A DNA stretch of 64,000 nt from Tenacibaculum sp. AHE14PA (GTDB taxonomy: Bacteria > Bacteroidota > Bacteroidia > Flavobacteriales > Flavobacteriaceae). Shown here in pieces: positions 44,593-52,143 of the stretch (the stretch's first letter is position 1; every line of letters begins with the position of its first letter). The stretch lies in the NCBI RefSeq assembly GCF_019278465.1, contig NZ_CP058983.1:992001-1056000 (forward strand), written 5' to 3'. A program made the translations under genes and the position numbers. The notes under the pieces were generated by a model. That model had not been told where the DNA came from. It searched no databases and worked only from the letters and a program-made list of their open reading frames with translations.

Positions 44593-45813
44593 ATGAAAAT
44601 CAGAAAAGTAGTATTCAAGAATTTTAACCTAGCGCCAATATTTTTAATTTTCATCATATTCTTCACTAGTTGTCATAAAGAGAATAAATTAAATCAAACT
44701 AAAAATGAATCTATTGGCCCTAAAAATGGAACGCTTTTAATTGGTGGAGGAGGAATGACTGATGAAATGTGGCAAGTATTTTATGAATTAGCAGGAGAAA
44801 AATCGGCAAAACTTGTGGTAATCCCAACTGCTTTTGATGAAAACTCGATAAATTACGATCCTGATTTTAAAATTTTAGAAAGACAATTTATTTCTCGTGG
44901 TTTTGACAGTATTAAGTTTATGCATACAAGAGACACACTTATTTCAAATAGTAATAATTTTATAAAACCGTTAAAAACTGCTACTGCTGTTTGGCTTACC
45001 GGTGGCAGGTCGTTTAGAACTTCGGCTGCTTATTTAAATACAAAAACACATACCGAATTAAAGAATGTTTTAAATCGTGGCGGTATTATTGGCGGTCATT
45101 CCGCTGGTGCTTCTATTCAAGGTTCTTATTTAGCAAGAGGTGGACGAAAACCAAATGATAATTATAAAATCTTTAATGATTTTAATACTGGTTTTGGTTT
45201 TGTTACAAACACAGCTTTCGACCAACATCACTTAGAAAGAAACCGACAGTATGATATGTTTAAGTTATTAAAAGTTGAACCAAAATTATTGGGTATCGGT
45301 GTTGATGAAAACACGGCTATTATTGTTCATAAAAATGAATTTGAAGTAATTGGAGATAAATATGTTGCTATTTACGACAACACTTTTTGGTCTAATTATT
45401 TTAATAAAATAGATTCATCAGAAACAGGGAAAAATAAGTTTTATGTTTTAAAAAATGGTGAAAAGTATAATCTAAAAAAAAGACGAGTACAACGAAATAA
45501 ATTTATTAACCCCAAAAAAATCACTTCCAAAGAACTAAAAAAATATGTTGGTAATTATCTCTTTGAAAAAAGTAAAGTTTTGTGGAATAACATTTTAATT
45601 GAAAATGACACCCTTAAGTTTCAGGTTGTAAGGCGAAATATCATTCGAAAATCAATTCCGATTTATGCTTATGATAAAGATATATTTTTTGATGTTGATG
45701 CAGAGTTATGGTTTCATTTTAAAAGAGATAGCTTAGGTAAAATTATTAGTTTTAATAAACGAACACATCAATTTATAAATAGTAAGAACCGAAAATTTAA
45801 TAAAACCGAATAA
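44593..45813 (+). CDS. Cyanophycinase-like peptidase S51 lipoprotein
   Basis: A 406-residue protein with a lipoprotein signal (IFLIFIIFFTSCHKE, lipid Cys about residue 28). The S51 core starts GTLLIGGGGMTDEMW and contains the nucleophile motif GGHSAGASIQGSYLARGG (about 170) and FDQHHLERNRQYDMFK. Family members cleave beta-Asp-Arg dipeptide units of cyanophycin or act as other dipeptidases. A C-terminal extension of about 110 residues is not part of the core. No cyanophycin synthetase is visible, so another peptide substrate is likely. Confidence 0.82.
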   Translation: MKIRKVVFKNFNLAPIFLIFIIFFTSCHKENKLNQTKNESIGPKNGTLLIGGGGMTDEMWQVFYELAGEKSAKLVVIPTAFDENSINYDPDFKILERQFISRGFDSIKFMHTRDTLISNSNNFIKPLKTATAVWLTGGRSFRTSAAYLNTKTHTELKNVLNRGGIIGGHSAGASIQGSYLARGGRKPNDNYKIFNDFNTGFGFVTNTAFDQHHLERNRQYDMFKLLKVEPKLLGIGVDENTAIIVHKNEFEVIGDKYVAIYDNTFWSNYFNKIDSSETGKNKFYVLKNGEKYNLKKRRVQRNKFINPKKITSKELKKYVGNYLFEKSKVLWNNILIENDTLKFQVVRRNIIRKSIPIYAYDKDIFFDVDAELWFHFKRDSLGKIISFNKRTHQFINSKNRKFNKTE

Positions 45814-45841
45814 TAGCTGTTTTACAAATATTTTATATCAC

Positions 45842-46489
45842 ATGGAAGATCGATATATAGAAACACACAAAACTTGGAATATTATTGCAAAACAATATGA
45901 GGAGAAGTTTATGGAGCTTGACTTATACAACGGCACTTATAAAATATTTTGCGATTTACTATCTAAAAAAAATACGGTTATACTTGAAATTGGTTGTGGA
46001 CCAGGAAACATTACAAATCAAATTTTACGCCTTAACCCTACTCTAAAAATTTTAGCTACAGATGTTTCAACGAACATGATTAGCCTAGCTAAAAAGAATA
46101 ATCCTACTATTAAAACGCAGGTTTTAGATTGCCGAAACTTAAAAACAGTACAAAATACTTTTAATGGAATTATATGCGGATTTATAATTCCTTATTTATC
46201 AAAAAAAGATTGCTCAAAACTTATTTCAGATTGTGCTAACATATTAGATAATAAAGGTGTTTTATATTTAAGTTTTGTAAACGGGTATCCCGAGAAATCA
46301 GGATTCATATCAGGGAGTTCAGGAAACAGCGTTTACTTTTATTATCATGAATTAGAAACGATCAAAAAAGAATTAAAACTCCATAATATGCTTATTACCA
46401 ACATAATTGAAAAAGAGTATAAAAAATCAGATTCAACCTTTGAAACACACACTATATTAATTGCAAAAAAAAGCAATAATAAACAATGA
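45842..46489 (+). CDS. SAM-dependent class I methyltransferase
   Basis: A 215-residue Rossmann methyltransferase. Motif I is VILEIGCGPGNITNQIL (about residues 46-62), an acidic residue follows in LATDVSTNMI, and NGIICGFIIPYLSKKD is motif IV-like. It begins 28 bases after the cyanophycinase-like gene. Substrate unknown. Confidence 0.82.
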   Translation: MEDRYIETHKTWNIIAKQYEEKFMELDLYNGTYKIFCDLLSKKNTVILEIGCGPGNITNQILRLNPTLKILATDVSTNMISLAKKNNPTIKTQVLDCRNLKTVQNTFNGIICGFIIPYLSKKDCSKLISDCANILDNKGVLYLSFVNGYPEKSGFISGSSGNSVYFYYHELETIKKELKLHNMLITNIIEKEYKKSDSTFETHTILIAKKSNNKQ

Positions 46490-46578
46490 TAATTGTAAGT
46501 AAACTATTCTTATTTGACTACTTATAAAACATTAATAAAATAACGTTAATAAGCGATAAACAAAGCTTAACAAAACGT

Positions 46579-46621
46579 GTTGCAATATTTTTAAAAAAAT
46601 CTAATTAACGTATATTGCAAC
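46579..46621 (+). promoter_or_regulatory. 10-base inverted repeat upstream of the PLP enzyme gene
   Basis: GTTGCAATAT (46579-46588) and ATATTGCAAC (46612-46621) are perfect inverted arms 23 bases apart, ending 18 bases before the ATG. The spacing suits a dimeric or tetrameric regulator or looping; no -7 box of the TAnnTTTG type is evident. Confidence 0.45.
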
Positions 46622-46639
46622 CTATTAAAAGTGAATATT

Positions 46640-48481
46640 ATGCAAGAGAATAAAATAGTAAATTATATTAAAGATGTACTAAAAAATATGCCAGCAGGTT
46701 GGTTAAATATTACAACACATCGATTAGATATTTATAATGAAAAATTAGCAAAAACAGAATTTTTAGAGAAGTTTGAAACTTTATACAACAATAATAATTC
46801 TGAATTAAAAGCACTTGATCAGTTACCAACTGCATATGATTATATTCGTTTAGGACACCCGTTATCTTGTGTTTTAGAATGGGGAATTGCCAATTTAAAC
46901 AACCTTAAATCAGAAAACGTAATTAGTTTTGATTCTAAGACAGTTCCTGTTTTAGCAATCTTAAGAAAAAATTTATTAGAAAATAAAAACACTCAAATAG
47001 TTTATAAAGGTGAGTTACCTGACTATTTTGATATTAAAACTATTCAGCATGTTTATGGTTATAAATTTGAGTTGAAGCAACTTAAAGAAACAGCTGAAAC
47101 TCCTGAATTTGATGGTAGCACAATATTCATTTCTCAGCAAGATGAAACTGGTTCACTTAACTTAAATACTGCTATTGATTTTTTCATCAATATTCATTCT
47201 CAAATAGGAAGTGTTTTAGTTATAAACGGCGAGAAGAACGAAAGTTATATTTCAGATATTCAGCATGTAAGAAGAAGAGAAACTGTTGCTATGACACCTA
47301 GTAATTCTCTTATGGCCTTAAAAGCTTTAACGAGCAAAACATCCATTGAAAATGAAAAAATTGATAGTTCAAATAAAGCGAGTGTTTTAAATTCTATTAA
47401 AAAAATTACTGGAGCAAATACAAAACCATTAGTAGCATCAAGCGGATTATCTATTCAGTATGCTATTTTAATGGGACTGATACATGACGCCCTAGAGAAA
47501 AATAACGGAAAAGATATAAAAATAATTGTACCACCTAATTGTTATGGAGGAACAAATGACCAAGCAAGGCGTGTTGCTGCTTGTATTGAAAATGTTGAAA
47601 TTGTAGATTTACCGGTAGATGGTGATAATGATATGGTACAGAGTATTGAAATTGTGTTGGCAAAAATCGCTAGCCAAGATGCTGTTCCGTATATTATTGC
47701 TGAAATACCTACAAACCCTAGAGTTGAAGTTCCTAACCTTATAGAATTGAAAGAAGTTTTAAGTAAAAAACGCACAACTTCTTCTGGAGAAATAGCCATT
47801 GATCCTGTTTTTATTCTAGATCAAACATTTTGTCCGAATGTTCATTTTTTAGGTGAAAATGAAATTCTATCAACTGTAAGAACAATTTCTTTTGCTAGTG
47901 GATCTAAATTTCCTAGTGGTGGACAATGTACTGCTGGTTATTGTATTGGTAACGAAAAAACAACTGCATTAATCGATAAAATAGAAATGCATTTAAATCT
48001 TTGCGATAATGAAGCTACAGAGTTTCAGTATGAAATATTAGCAAAACAAATGCCTTCTATGAATCAGCGAATTATAGATGCTTATAAAAACACCCGTGAA
48101 TTTGTAAACTTTATTCAGGAGGTTTTACCTGCTGCTAAAATTAATTTTGTATCAGAAGAATTAGCTGAACAAGGCTTTACTCCTTCTGTTTTTTCTTTAG
48201 ATCTTCCAACAAAAGGAAATTCTGATGAAGAAAGAGAAACCTATAAAAGAGCTTTAAATTTAAAGTTAATCAATTTAATGATTACTGAGATTCCGAATGA
48301 AAGTAAATACTGTGTAAGTTACGGACAATTAAAAGGTTGTTATTGGACGATACCAGCAACATCAACACAAGGAACCACTAAAGAAGGTGACAAAGATTAT
48401 ATTGCACGCGTGTCTCTTTCTCCTGATATGGATCTTGACCGTCATAAAAAAGTGTTTTTAGATTTTGTAAAAAACATCTAG
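46640..48481 (+). CDS. PLP-dependent enzyme of the Cys/Met metabolism family
   Basis: A 613-residue fold-type I PLP protein related to cystathionine gamma-synthase and lyase. The likely internal aldimine Lys is in ISFASGSKFPSGGQCTAGYC (about residue 421), after ILDQTFCPNVHF and IAEIPTNPRVEVP. It is about 200 residues longer than classical members, with an extra N-terminal domain. I use ATG 46640; a GTG at 46631 in the same frame is possible. It is followed after 16 bases by a cupin gene, probably in the same operon. Reaction not assignable. Confidence 0.8.
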   Translation: MQENKIVNYIKDVLKNMPAGWLNITTHRLDIYNEKLAKTEFLEKFETLYNNNNSELKALDQLPTAYDYIRLGHPLSCVLEWGIANLNNLKSENVISFDSKTVPVLAILRKNLLENKNTQIVYKGELPDYFDIKTIQHVYGYKFELKQLKETAETPEFDGSTIFISQQDETGSLNLNTAIDFFINIHSQIGSVLVINGEKNESYISDIQHVRRRETVAMTPSNSLMALKALTSKTSIENEKIDSSNKASVLNSIKKITGANTKPLVASSGLSIQYAILMGLIHDALEKNNGKDIKIIVPPNCYGGTNDQARRVAACIENVEIVDLPVDGDNDMVQSIEIVLAKIASQDAVPYIIAEIPTNPRVEVPNLIELKEVLSKKRTTSSGEIAIDPVFILDQTFCPNVHFLGENEILSTVRTISFASGSKFPSGGQCTAGYCIGNEKTTALIDKIEMHLNLCDNEATEFQYEILAKQMPSMNQRIIDAYKNTREFVNFIQEVLPAAKINFVSEELAEQGFTPSVFSLDLPTKGNSDEERETYKRALNLKLINLMITEIPNESKYCVSYGQLKGCYWTIPATSTQGTTKEGDKDYIARVSLSPDMDLDRHKKVFLDFVKNI

Positions 48482-48497
48482 TTAAAATCTTCCTATC

Positions 48498-48857
48498 ATG
48501 AATATAAACGCCGAATTTAAAACTATAGAACATTATTTTTCTCCTAAGATAATATCAGAAGTTAATGATCAATATGTAAAATTAGCGAAGATTAGAGGAG
48601 AAGATATTCCTTGGCATAATCATGAAAACGAAGATGAACTGTTTTTTATTTCTGAAGGTTCTTTATTAATGGAAATTGAAAATGAGCCTAGTTTTACAAT
48701 GACTAAAGGAGATTTATTTGTTGTTAAAAAAGGCGTAAATCATCGAGTATCCGCAAAAAAAGAATGTTTGATTATGCTTATTGAAAGTAAAACAACCAAA
48801 CATACAGGAACTACAGAGTCGACTATTACGAAATCAATAGAAGAACAAAAATATTAA
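48498..48857 (+). CDS. Cupin domain protein
   Basis: A 119-residue single-domain cupin. Motif 1 is PWHNHENEDELFFISEG (about residues 34-50) with the metal-binding His pair and Glu, and motif 2 is KGDLFVVKKGVNHRV (about 72-86) with His. It may bind a metal ion as an enzyme or sensor. It follows the PLP enzyme gene closely and ends before a strong bidirectional terminator. Confidence 0.85.
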   Translation: MNINAEFKTIEHYFSPKIISEVNDQYVKLAKIRGEDIPWHNHENEDELFFISEGSLLMEIENEPSFTMTKGDLFVVKKGVNHRVSAKKECLIMLIESKTTKHTGTTESTITKSIEEQKY

Positions 48858-48861
48858 TCAT

Positions 48862-48893
48862 AAAAAAAGCTTCCAAATTTGGAAGCTTTTTTT
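48862..48893. terminator. Bidirectional terminator between cupin gene and trxB
   Basis: A perfect palindromic stem AAAAAAAGCTTCCAAA/TTTGGAAGCTTTTTTT serves both convergent genes. Confidence 0.92.
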
Positions 48894-48915
48894 ATTCTAA
48901 GAGTAACTTAGTTAC

Positions 48916-49854
48916 TTATTTTAAAGCTCCTAAATAACGCTCAGCATCTAAAGCTGCCATACAACCTGATCCTGCCGCAGTAACTGCCTGACGGTATTCT
49001 TTATCTTGTATATCACCTGCTGCAAAAACTCCTGGTAAATTTGTCTTCGTAGACTTTCCTTTGGTTATTAAATAACCAACTTCATCCATATCTAAAACAT
49101 CTATAAATAAATCAGAATTTGGTTTGTGTCCAATCGCTATAAAAACTCCTGTAACTGCGATTTCTTTTTTATCTTTTGTTTGGTTGTTTACAACACGAAC
49201 ACCTTCAACAACATCTTTTCCTAAAACCTCATCTAATTCAGTATTATATAATACTTCAATATTTGCTGTTTTATCTACACGGTGCTGCATTGCTTTAGAA
49301 GCTCTCATATGATCTTTACGCACTAGCATTGTAACTTTATTACAAATATTTGCTAAATACGTTGCTTCTTCTGCTGCAGTATCTCCTGCTCCAACTACAA
49401 TAACATCCTGTCCTTTATAAAAGAAACCATCACACGTAGCACAAGCGGAAACTCCACCACCAATTAAACGTTGTTCACTTTCTAATCCTAAATATTTAGC
49501 TGTTGCACCTGTTGAAATAATTATTGTTTCAGCCTCTATCTCGATAGTTTCATCAACAATAACTTTATGAATACCACCAATCTCTGTACTTAGATCAACT
49601 TTTGTAACCATTCCAAAACGAACATCTGTACCAAAACGTTCAGCTTGTTTTTGTAAATCGTTCATCATTGCTGTTCCATCAGTTCCGTTTGGATATCCTG
49701 GGTAATTATCTACTTCGGTAGTTGTTGTTAACTGCCCCCCCATTTGCATACCTGTATACATAATAGGTTTCATATCTGCTCTTGCAGCGTATATTGCAGC
49801 ACTGTATCCTGCTGGTCCTGAACCAATAATCAAACATTTAATTTTTTCTGCCAT
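48916..49854 (-). CDS. trxB: Thioredoxin reductase
   Basis: A 312-residue flavoprotein reducing thioredoxin with NADPH. FAD motif GSGPAGYSAAIYAARA (residues 11-26), redox-active SACATCDGFFYKG (about 132-144), NADPH motif VVGAGDTAAEEA (about 150) and GVFAAGDIQDKEYRQ (about 277) are all present. It would serve the CGNC thioredoxin and peroxiredoxin at 29-30 kb. A TACATTTG box lies 23 bases upstream (49877-49884). Confidence 0.96.
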   Translation of the reverse strand: MAEKIKCLIIGSGPAGYSAAIYAARADMKPIMYTGMQMGGQLTTTTEVDNYPGYPNGTDGTAMMNDLQKQAERFGTDVRFGMVTKVDLSTEIGGIHKVIVDETIEIEAETIIISTGATAKYLGLESEQRLIGGGVSACATCDGFFYKGQDVIVVGAGDTAAEEATYLANICNKVTMLVRKDHMRASKAMQHRVDKTANIEVLYNTELDEVLGKDVVEGVRVVNNQTKDKKEIAVTGVFIAIGHKPNSDLFIDVLDMDEVGYLITKGKSTKTNLPGVFAAGDIQDKEYRQAVTAAGSGCMAALDAERYLGALK

Positions 49855-49876
49855 CGTCTTAATTTTTTTGGAATTA

Positions 49877-49884
49877 CAAATGTA
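49877..49884 (-). promoter_or_regulatory. -7 element TACATTTG of trxB
   Basis: The minus strand reads TACATTTG 22 bases before the trxB start codon, matching TAnnTTTG. Confidence 0.6.
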
Positions 49885-49980
49885 ATTTTTTTTTAGTTCT
49901 ATTATCTTTTTTTAATATATATTTTGATTATTAGGCAATAAACTAAAGCTATATTCTTTTCTGAAAATTTTTAATATTTT

Positions 49981-50013
49981 TTGTTTCAGATGTGTTTATT
50001 TTTTATACATTTG
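49981..50013 (+). promoter_or_regulatory. tRNA-Pro promoter (TTG-N22-TACATTTG)
   Basis: TTG at 49981-49983 and TACATTTG at 50006-50013 are 22 bases apart and end 16 bases before the tRNA. Confidence 0.75.
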
Positions 50014-50029
50014 CACACCGATAATTATT

Positions 50030-50104
50030 CGGGGTGTAGCGTAGCCCGGTCATCGCGCCTCGTTTGGGACGAGGAGGTCGCAGGTTCGAATCCTGCCACC
50101 CCGA
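50030..50104 (+). tRNA. tRNA-Pro (anticodon TGG), integration target
   Basis: A 75-base cloverleaf: acceptor CGGGGTG/CACCCCG, anticodon stem CCTCG/CGAGG with loop TTTGGGA (anticodon TGG), T-arm GCAGGTTCGAATCCTGC, A discriminator followed by CA. The gene is intact. A tyrosine recombinase gene starts 203 bases after its 3' end, so the tRNA 3' part is the probable attachment site of the element to the right. Confidence 0.95.
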
Positions 50105-50128
50105 CAAAATTAATAATCAATTAACATC

Positions 50129-50167
50129 AAAACCTTGGTAATCGTAAGATTATCGAGGTTTTATGAT
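50129..50167 (+). terminator. Probable tRNA-Pro terminator
   Basis: AAAACCTTGGTAATC pairs with GATTATCGAGGTTTT (15-base arms, two non-Watson-Crick positions) around GTAA, 25 bases after the tRNA, followed by an AT-rich tract. Confidence 0.6.
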
Positions 50168-50211
50168 TTTTAAGCAATCATAAGATTTGATATTATTTGA
50201 TTAAAAAAGTG

Positions 50212-50256
50212 ACCTATTCGGTTACCATTTTATAATAGGTATATAGGTAACCGAAT
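50212..50256 (+). repeat. Overlapping inverted repeats upstream of the integrase
   Basis: ATTCGGTTACC (50216-50226) and GGTAACCGAAT (50246-50256) form perfect 11-base arms, and ACCTATT (50212-50218) with AATAGGT (50234-50240) forms an overlapping second pair; TAGGTA is also repeated directly. Lying between the tRNA end and the integrase, they are candidates for recombinase arm sites or an integrase operator. Confidence 0.6.
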
Positions 50257-50307
50257 TATTGATTTGACTTTCGTCAGTAAACAAATGTTTAACTAAAGAC
50301 GAAAGAT

Positions 50308-51567
50308 ATGAAAACTTCGACAACGTTTAGTATTCTGTTTTGGCTCAAACTATCAAAAGCTAAAAATGGAAAAGCACCTCTTTATGCACGTATAACGGTA
50401 AATGGGAAAAGAGCAGAAATTAGCCTCAAACGAAAAATTAAAATTGAATTTTGGAGCTCTGCCAAAAACAAAGTAAAAGGAACCAACCAAGAGGCTCGAA
50501 TTATTAACGCATATTTGGACCAGGTATCTTCAGAGCTTCACCAATCCAAAAACGAATTAAAATCCGAAGGTAAGATTACTTCAGCTCAAACCGTTAAGGC
50601 TCGTTACCTAAAAGAAGATGAACAAAATTATTCTTTAAATGATATCATAAAATATCATAATGAAGATATGGTAGGGAAACTCAAATGGGGTACTCAAAAA
50701 AATTACTTCACAACACAAGGGTACATTGCAGATTTCATTTTTGTAAAATATAAAGTTACAGATATGTATTTAAAGCAATTGGATTATAATTTCATTTTAA
50801 AGTTTGAAAAATACTTAAGAAATTTCACACCCACAGATCACCAAAAACCAATGGGTAACAATACTGTAATGAAGCATATTGAACGCTTTAGAAAAATGAT
50901 TACACTATCTTATAAACTGGAATGGATTGAAAGAGATCCGTTTATAAACTTCAAATCTAAATTTGTAAAAGTAGAAAGAGGCTATTTAACTGAAATGGAA
51001 TTGAACGAAATTGAAGAAAAAGATTATTCAATTGAAAGATTACAATTAGTAAAGGATCTATTTGTTTTCGCCTGTTACACCGGCTTGAGTTATATTGATG
51101 TAATAAACTTAACAGCAAGTGATATTAATTATGGGATAGATGGCGAGTTGTGGTTAATTATGAAAAGAGAGAAAACAAATAATGCCTTACGAATTCCTAT
51201 ACTACCTAAAGCACTTACTTTAATTAATAAGTATAAAGAAAATCCAAAAGCATTAGCAAATGCTACTGTATTTCCAAAAATGTCAAACCAAAAATTAAAT
51301 GCTTATTTAAAAGAAATAGCAGATTTATGCAGAATAGAAAAGAATCTAACATTTCATCTGGCACGACATACATTTGCTACAACAGTAACTTTAAGTAATG
51401 GCGTACCTATTGAAACAGTATCTAAACTTTTAGGTCATTCTCGCATTTCAACAACACAAATTTATGCTAAAGTGATTGAACGTAAGGTAAGTGATGATAT
51501 GAAAACATTAAGAGCAAAATTTGAGAAAGGTGTAAAAACAACCAAAAACCAATCAAGTTTTATTTAA
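50308..51567 (+). CDS. Tyrosine recombinase, IntDOT-like integrase
   Basis: A 419-residue site-specific recombinase of the Bacteroidota integrase type: N-terminal arm-binding region (FSILFWLKLSKAKNGKAPLY), core-binding domain (about 120-215) and catalytic domain. The catalytic residues seen are HLARHTFATT (His/Arg, about 350-353), LGHSRISTTQIYAK (His about 378, Tyr about 386) and a Lys in IMKREKTNNALRIPI. The first catalytic Arg is replaced by Ser261 in CYTGLSYIDV, as known for the CTnDOT integrase. It lies 203 bases after tRNA-Pro and probably inserts and excises the island. Confidence 0.9.
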   Translation: MKTSTTFSILFWLKLSKAKNGKAPLYARITVNGKRAEISLKRKIKIEFWSSAKNKVKGTNQEARIINAYLDQVSSELHQSKNELKSEGKITSAQTVKARYLKEDEQNYSLNDIIKYHNEDMVGKLKWGTQKNYFTTQGYIADFIFVKYKVTDMYLKQLDYNFILKFEKYLRNFTPTDHQKPMGNNTVMKHIERFRKMITLSYKLEWIERDPFINFKSKFVKVERGYLTEMELNEIEEKDYSIERLQLVKDLFVFACYTGLSYIDVINLTASDINYGIDGELWLIMKREKTNNALRIPILPKALTLINKYKENPKALANATVFPKMSNQKLNAYLKEIADLCRIEKNLTFHLARHTFATTVTLSNGVPIETVSKLLGHSRISTTQIYAKVIERKVSDDMKTLRAKFEKGVKTTKNQSSFI

Positions 51568-51605
51568 AGCAAAGTTAAAATCTATTCAAATTGAATTAAA
51601 TTTTA

Positions 51606-51613
51606 TACCTTTG
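51606..51613 (+). promoter_or_regulatory. -7 element TACCTTTG of the metal operon
   Basis: TACCTTTG lies eight bases before the start codon of the HYC_CC_PP gene, suggesting a very short or absent leader and a start point for the metal cluster. Confidence 0.55.
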
Positions 51614-51621
51614 TTTTCAAT

Positions 51622-52035
51622 ATGAAACAAGTATTCCATAAAATAATGTCACTTTTAATGGCTTTTGTAGTGTTATTTTCTACAATGTCATTTACTGTAG
51701 ATATGCACTATTGTGGAGATACTTTAATGGATACAGCTATATTCCATAAAGCAGAAACCTGTGGAATGGAAATGGAAAACCCATTAACTGATGGGTGTTC
51801 TATAACAAAAAAGAATTGTTGTAGTGATGAACAATTAGCTGTTGATGGTCAAAATGAATTACAACTTCAAGTTGATAAAATTACTTTTGAGCAGCAGGTA
51901 TTTATTGCTTCTTTCGTATATACTTACATTAACCTTTTTGAAGGGTTAGATAATAACGTATCTTCTTTCGAAGAATACGAACCACCACTTGTCGTCAAGC
52001 AAATCTTCAAGATTGACGAGACTTATTTAATTTGA
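51622..52035 (+). CDS. HYC_CC_PP family protein
   Basis: A 137-residue exported protein with an N-terminal hydrophobic segment (ImSLLMAFVVLFSTMSF-like, residues 8-25). It shows the motifs naming the family: MHYCGDTL (HYC), KKNCCSDE (CC) and EEYEPPLVV (PP), plus a TCGME site. Members sit next to heavy-metal efflux genes in Bacteroidota, and the Cys/His/Met clusters suggest periplasmic metal binding. Here it directly precedes cusA. Confidence 0.85.
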   Translation: MKQVFHKIMSLLMAFVVLFSTMSFTVDMHYCGDTLMDTAIFHKAETCGMEMENPLTDGCSITKKNCCSDEQLAVDGQNELQLQVDKITFEQQVFIASFVYTYINLFEGLDNNVSSFEEYEPPLVVKQIFKIDETYLI

Positions 52036-52057
52036 TTTTTAAACATTAGACTGTTTT

Positions 52058-52091
52058 ATCCTATGGCTGTATGTCATAAGGATGATTTTTT
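52058..52091 (+). terminator. Hairpin between HYC_CC_PP gene and cusA, possible attenuator
   Basis: ATCCTATG and CATAAGGAT (one-base bulge) enclose a nine-base loop and are followed by GATTTTTTG. A weaker stem GGTGTT/AACACC follows at about 52099-52114. This could limit read-through into cusA. Confidence 0.45.
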
Positions 52092-52143
52092 GTATTCGGT
52101 GTTTTCTTAACACCTATGTCTAACTGTTTAATAATCAAAGACA

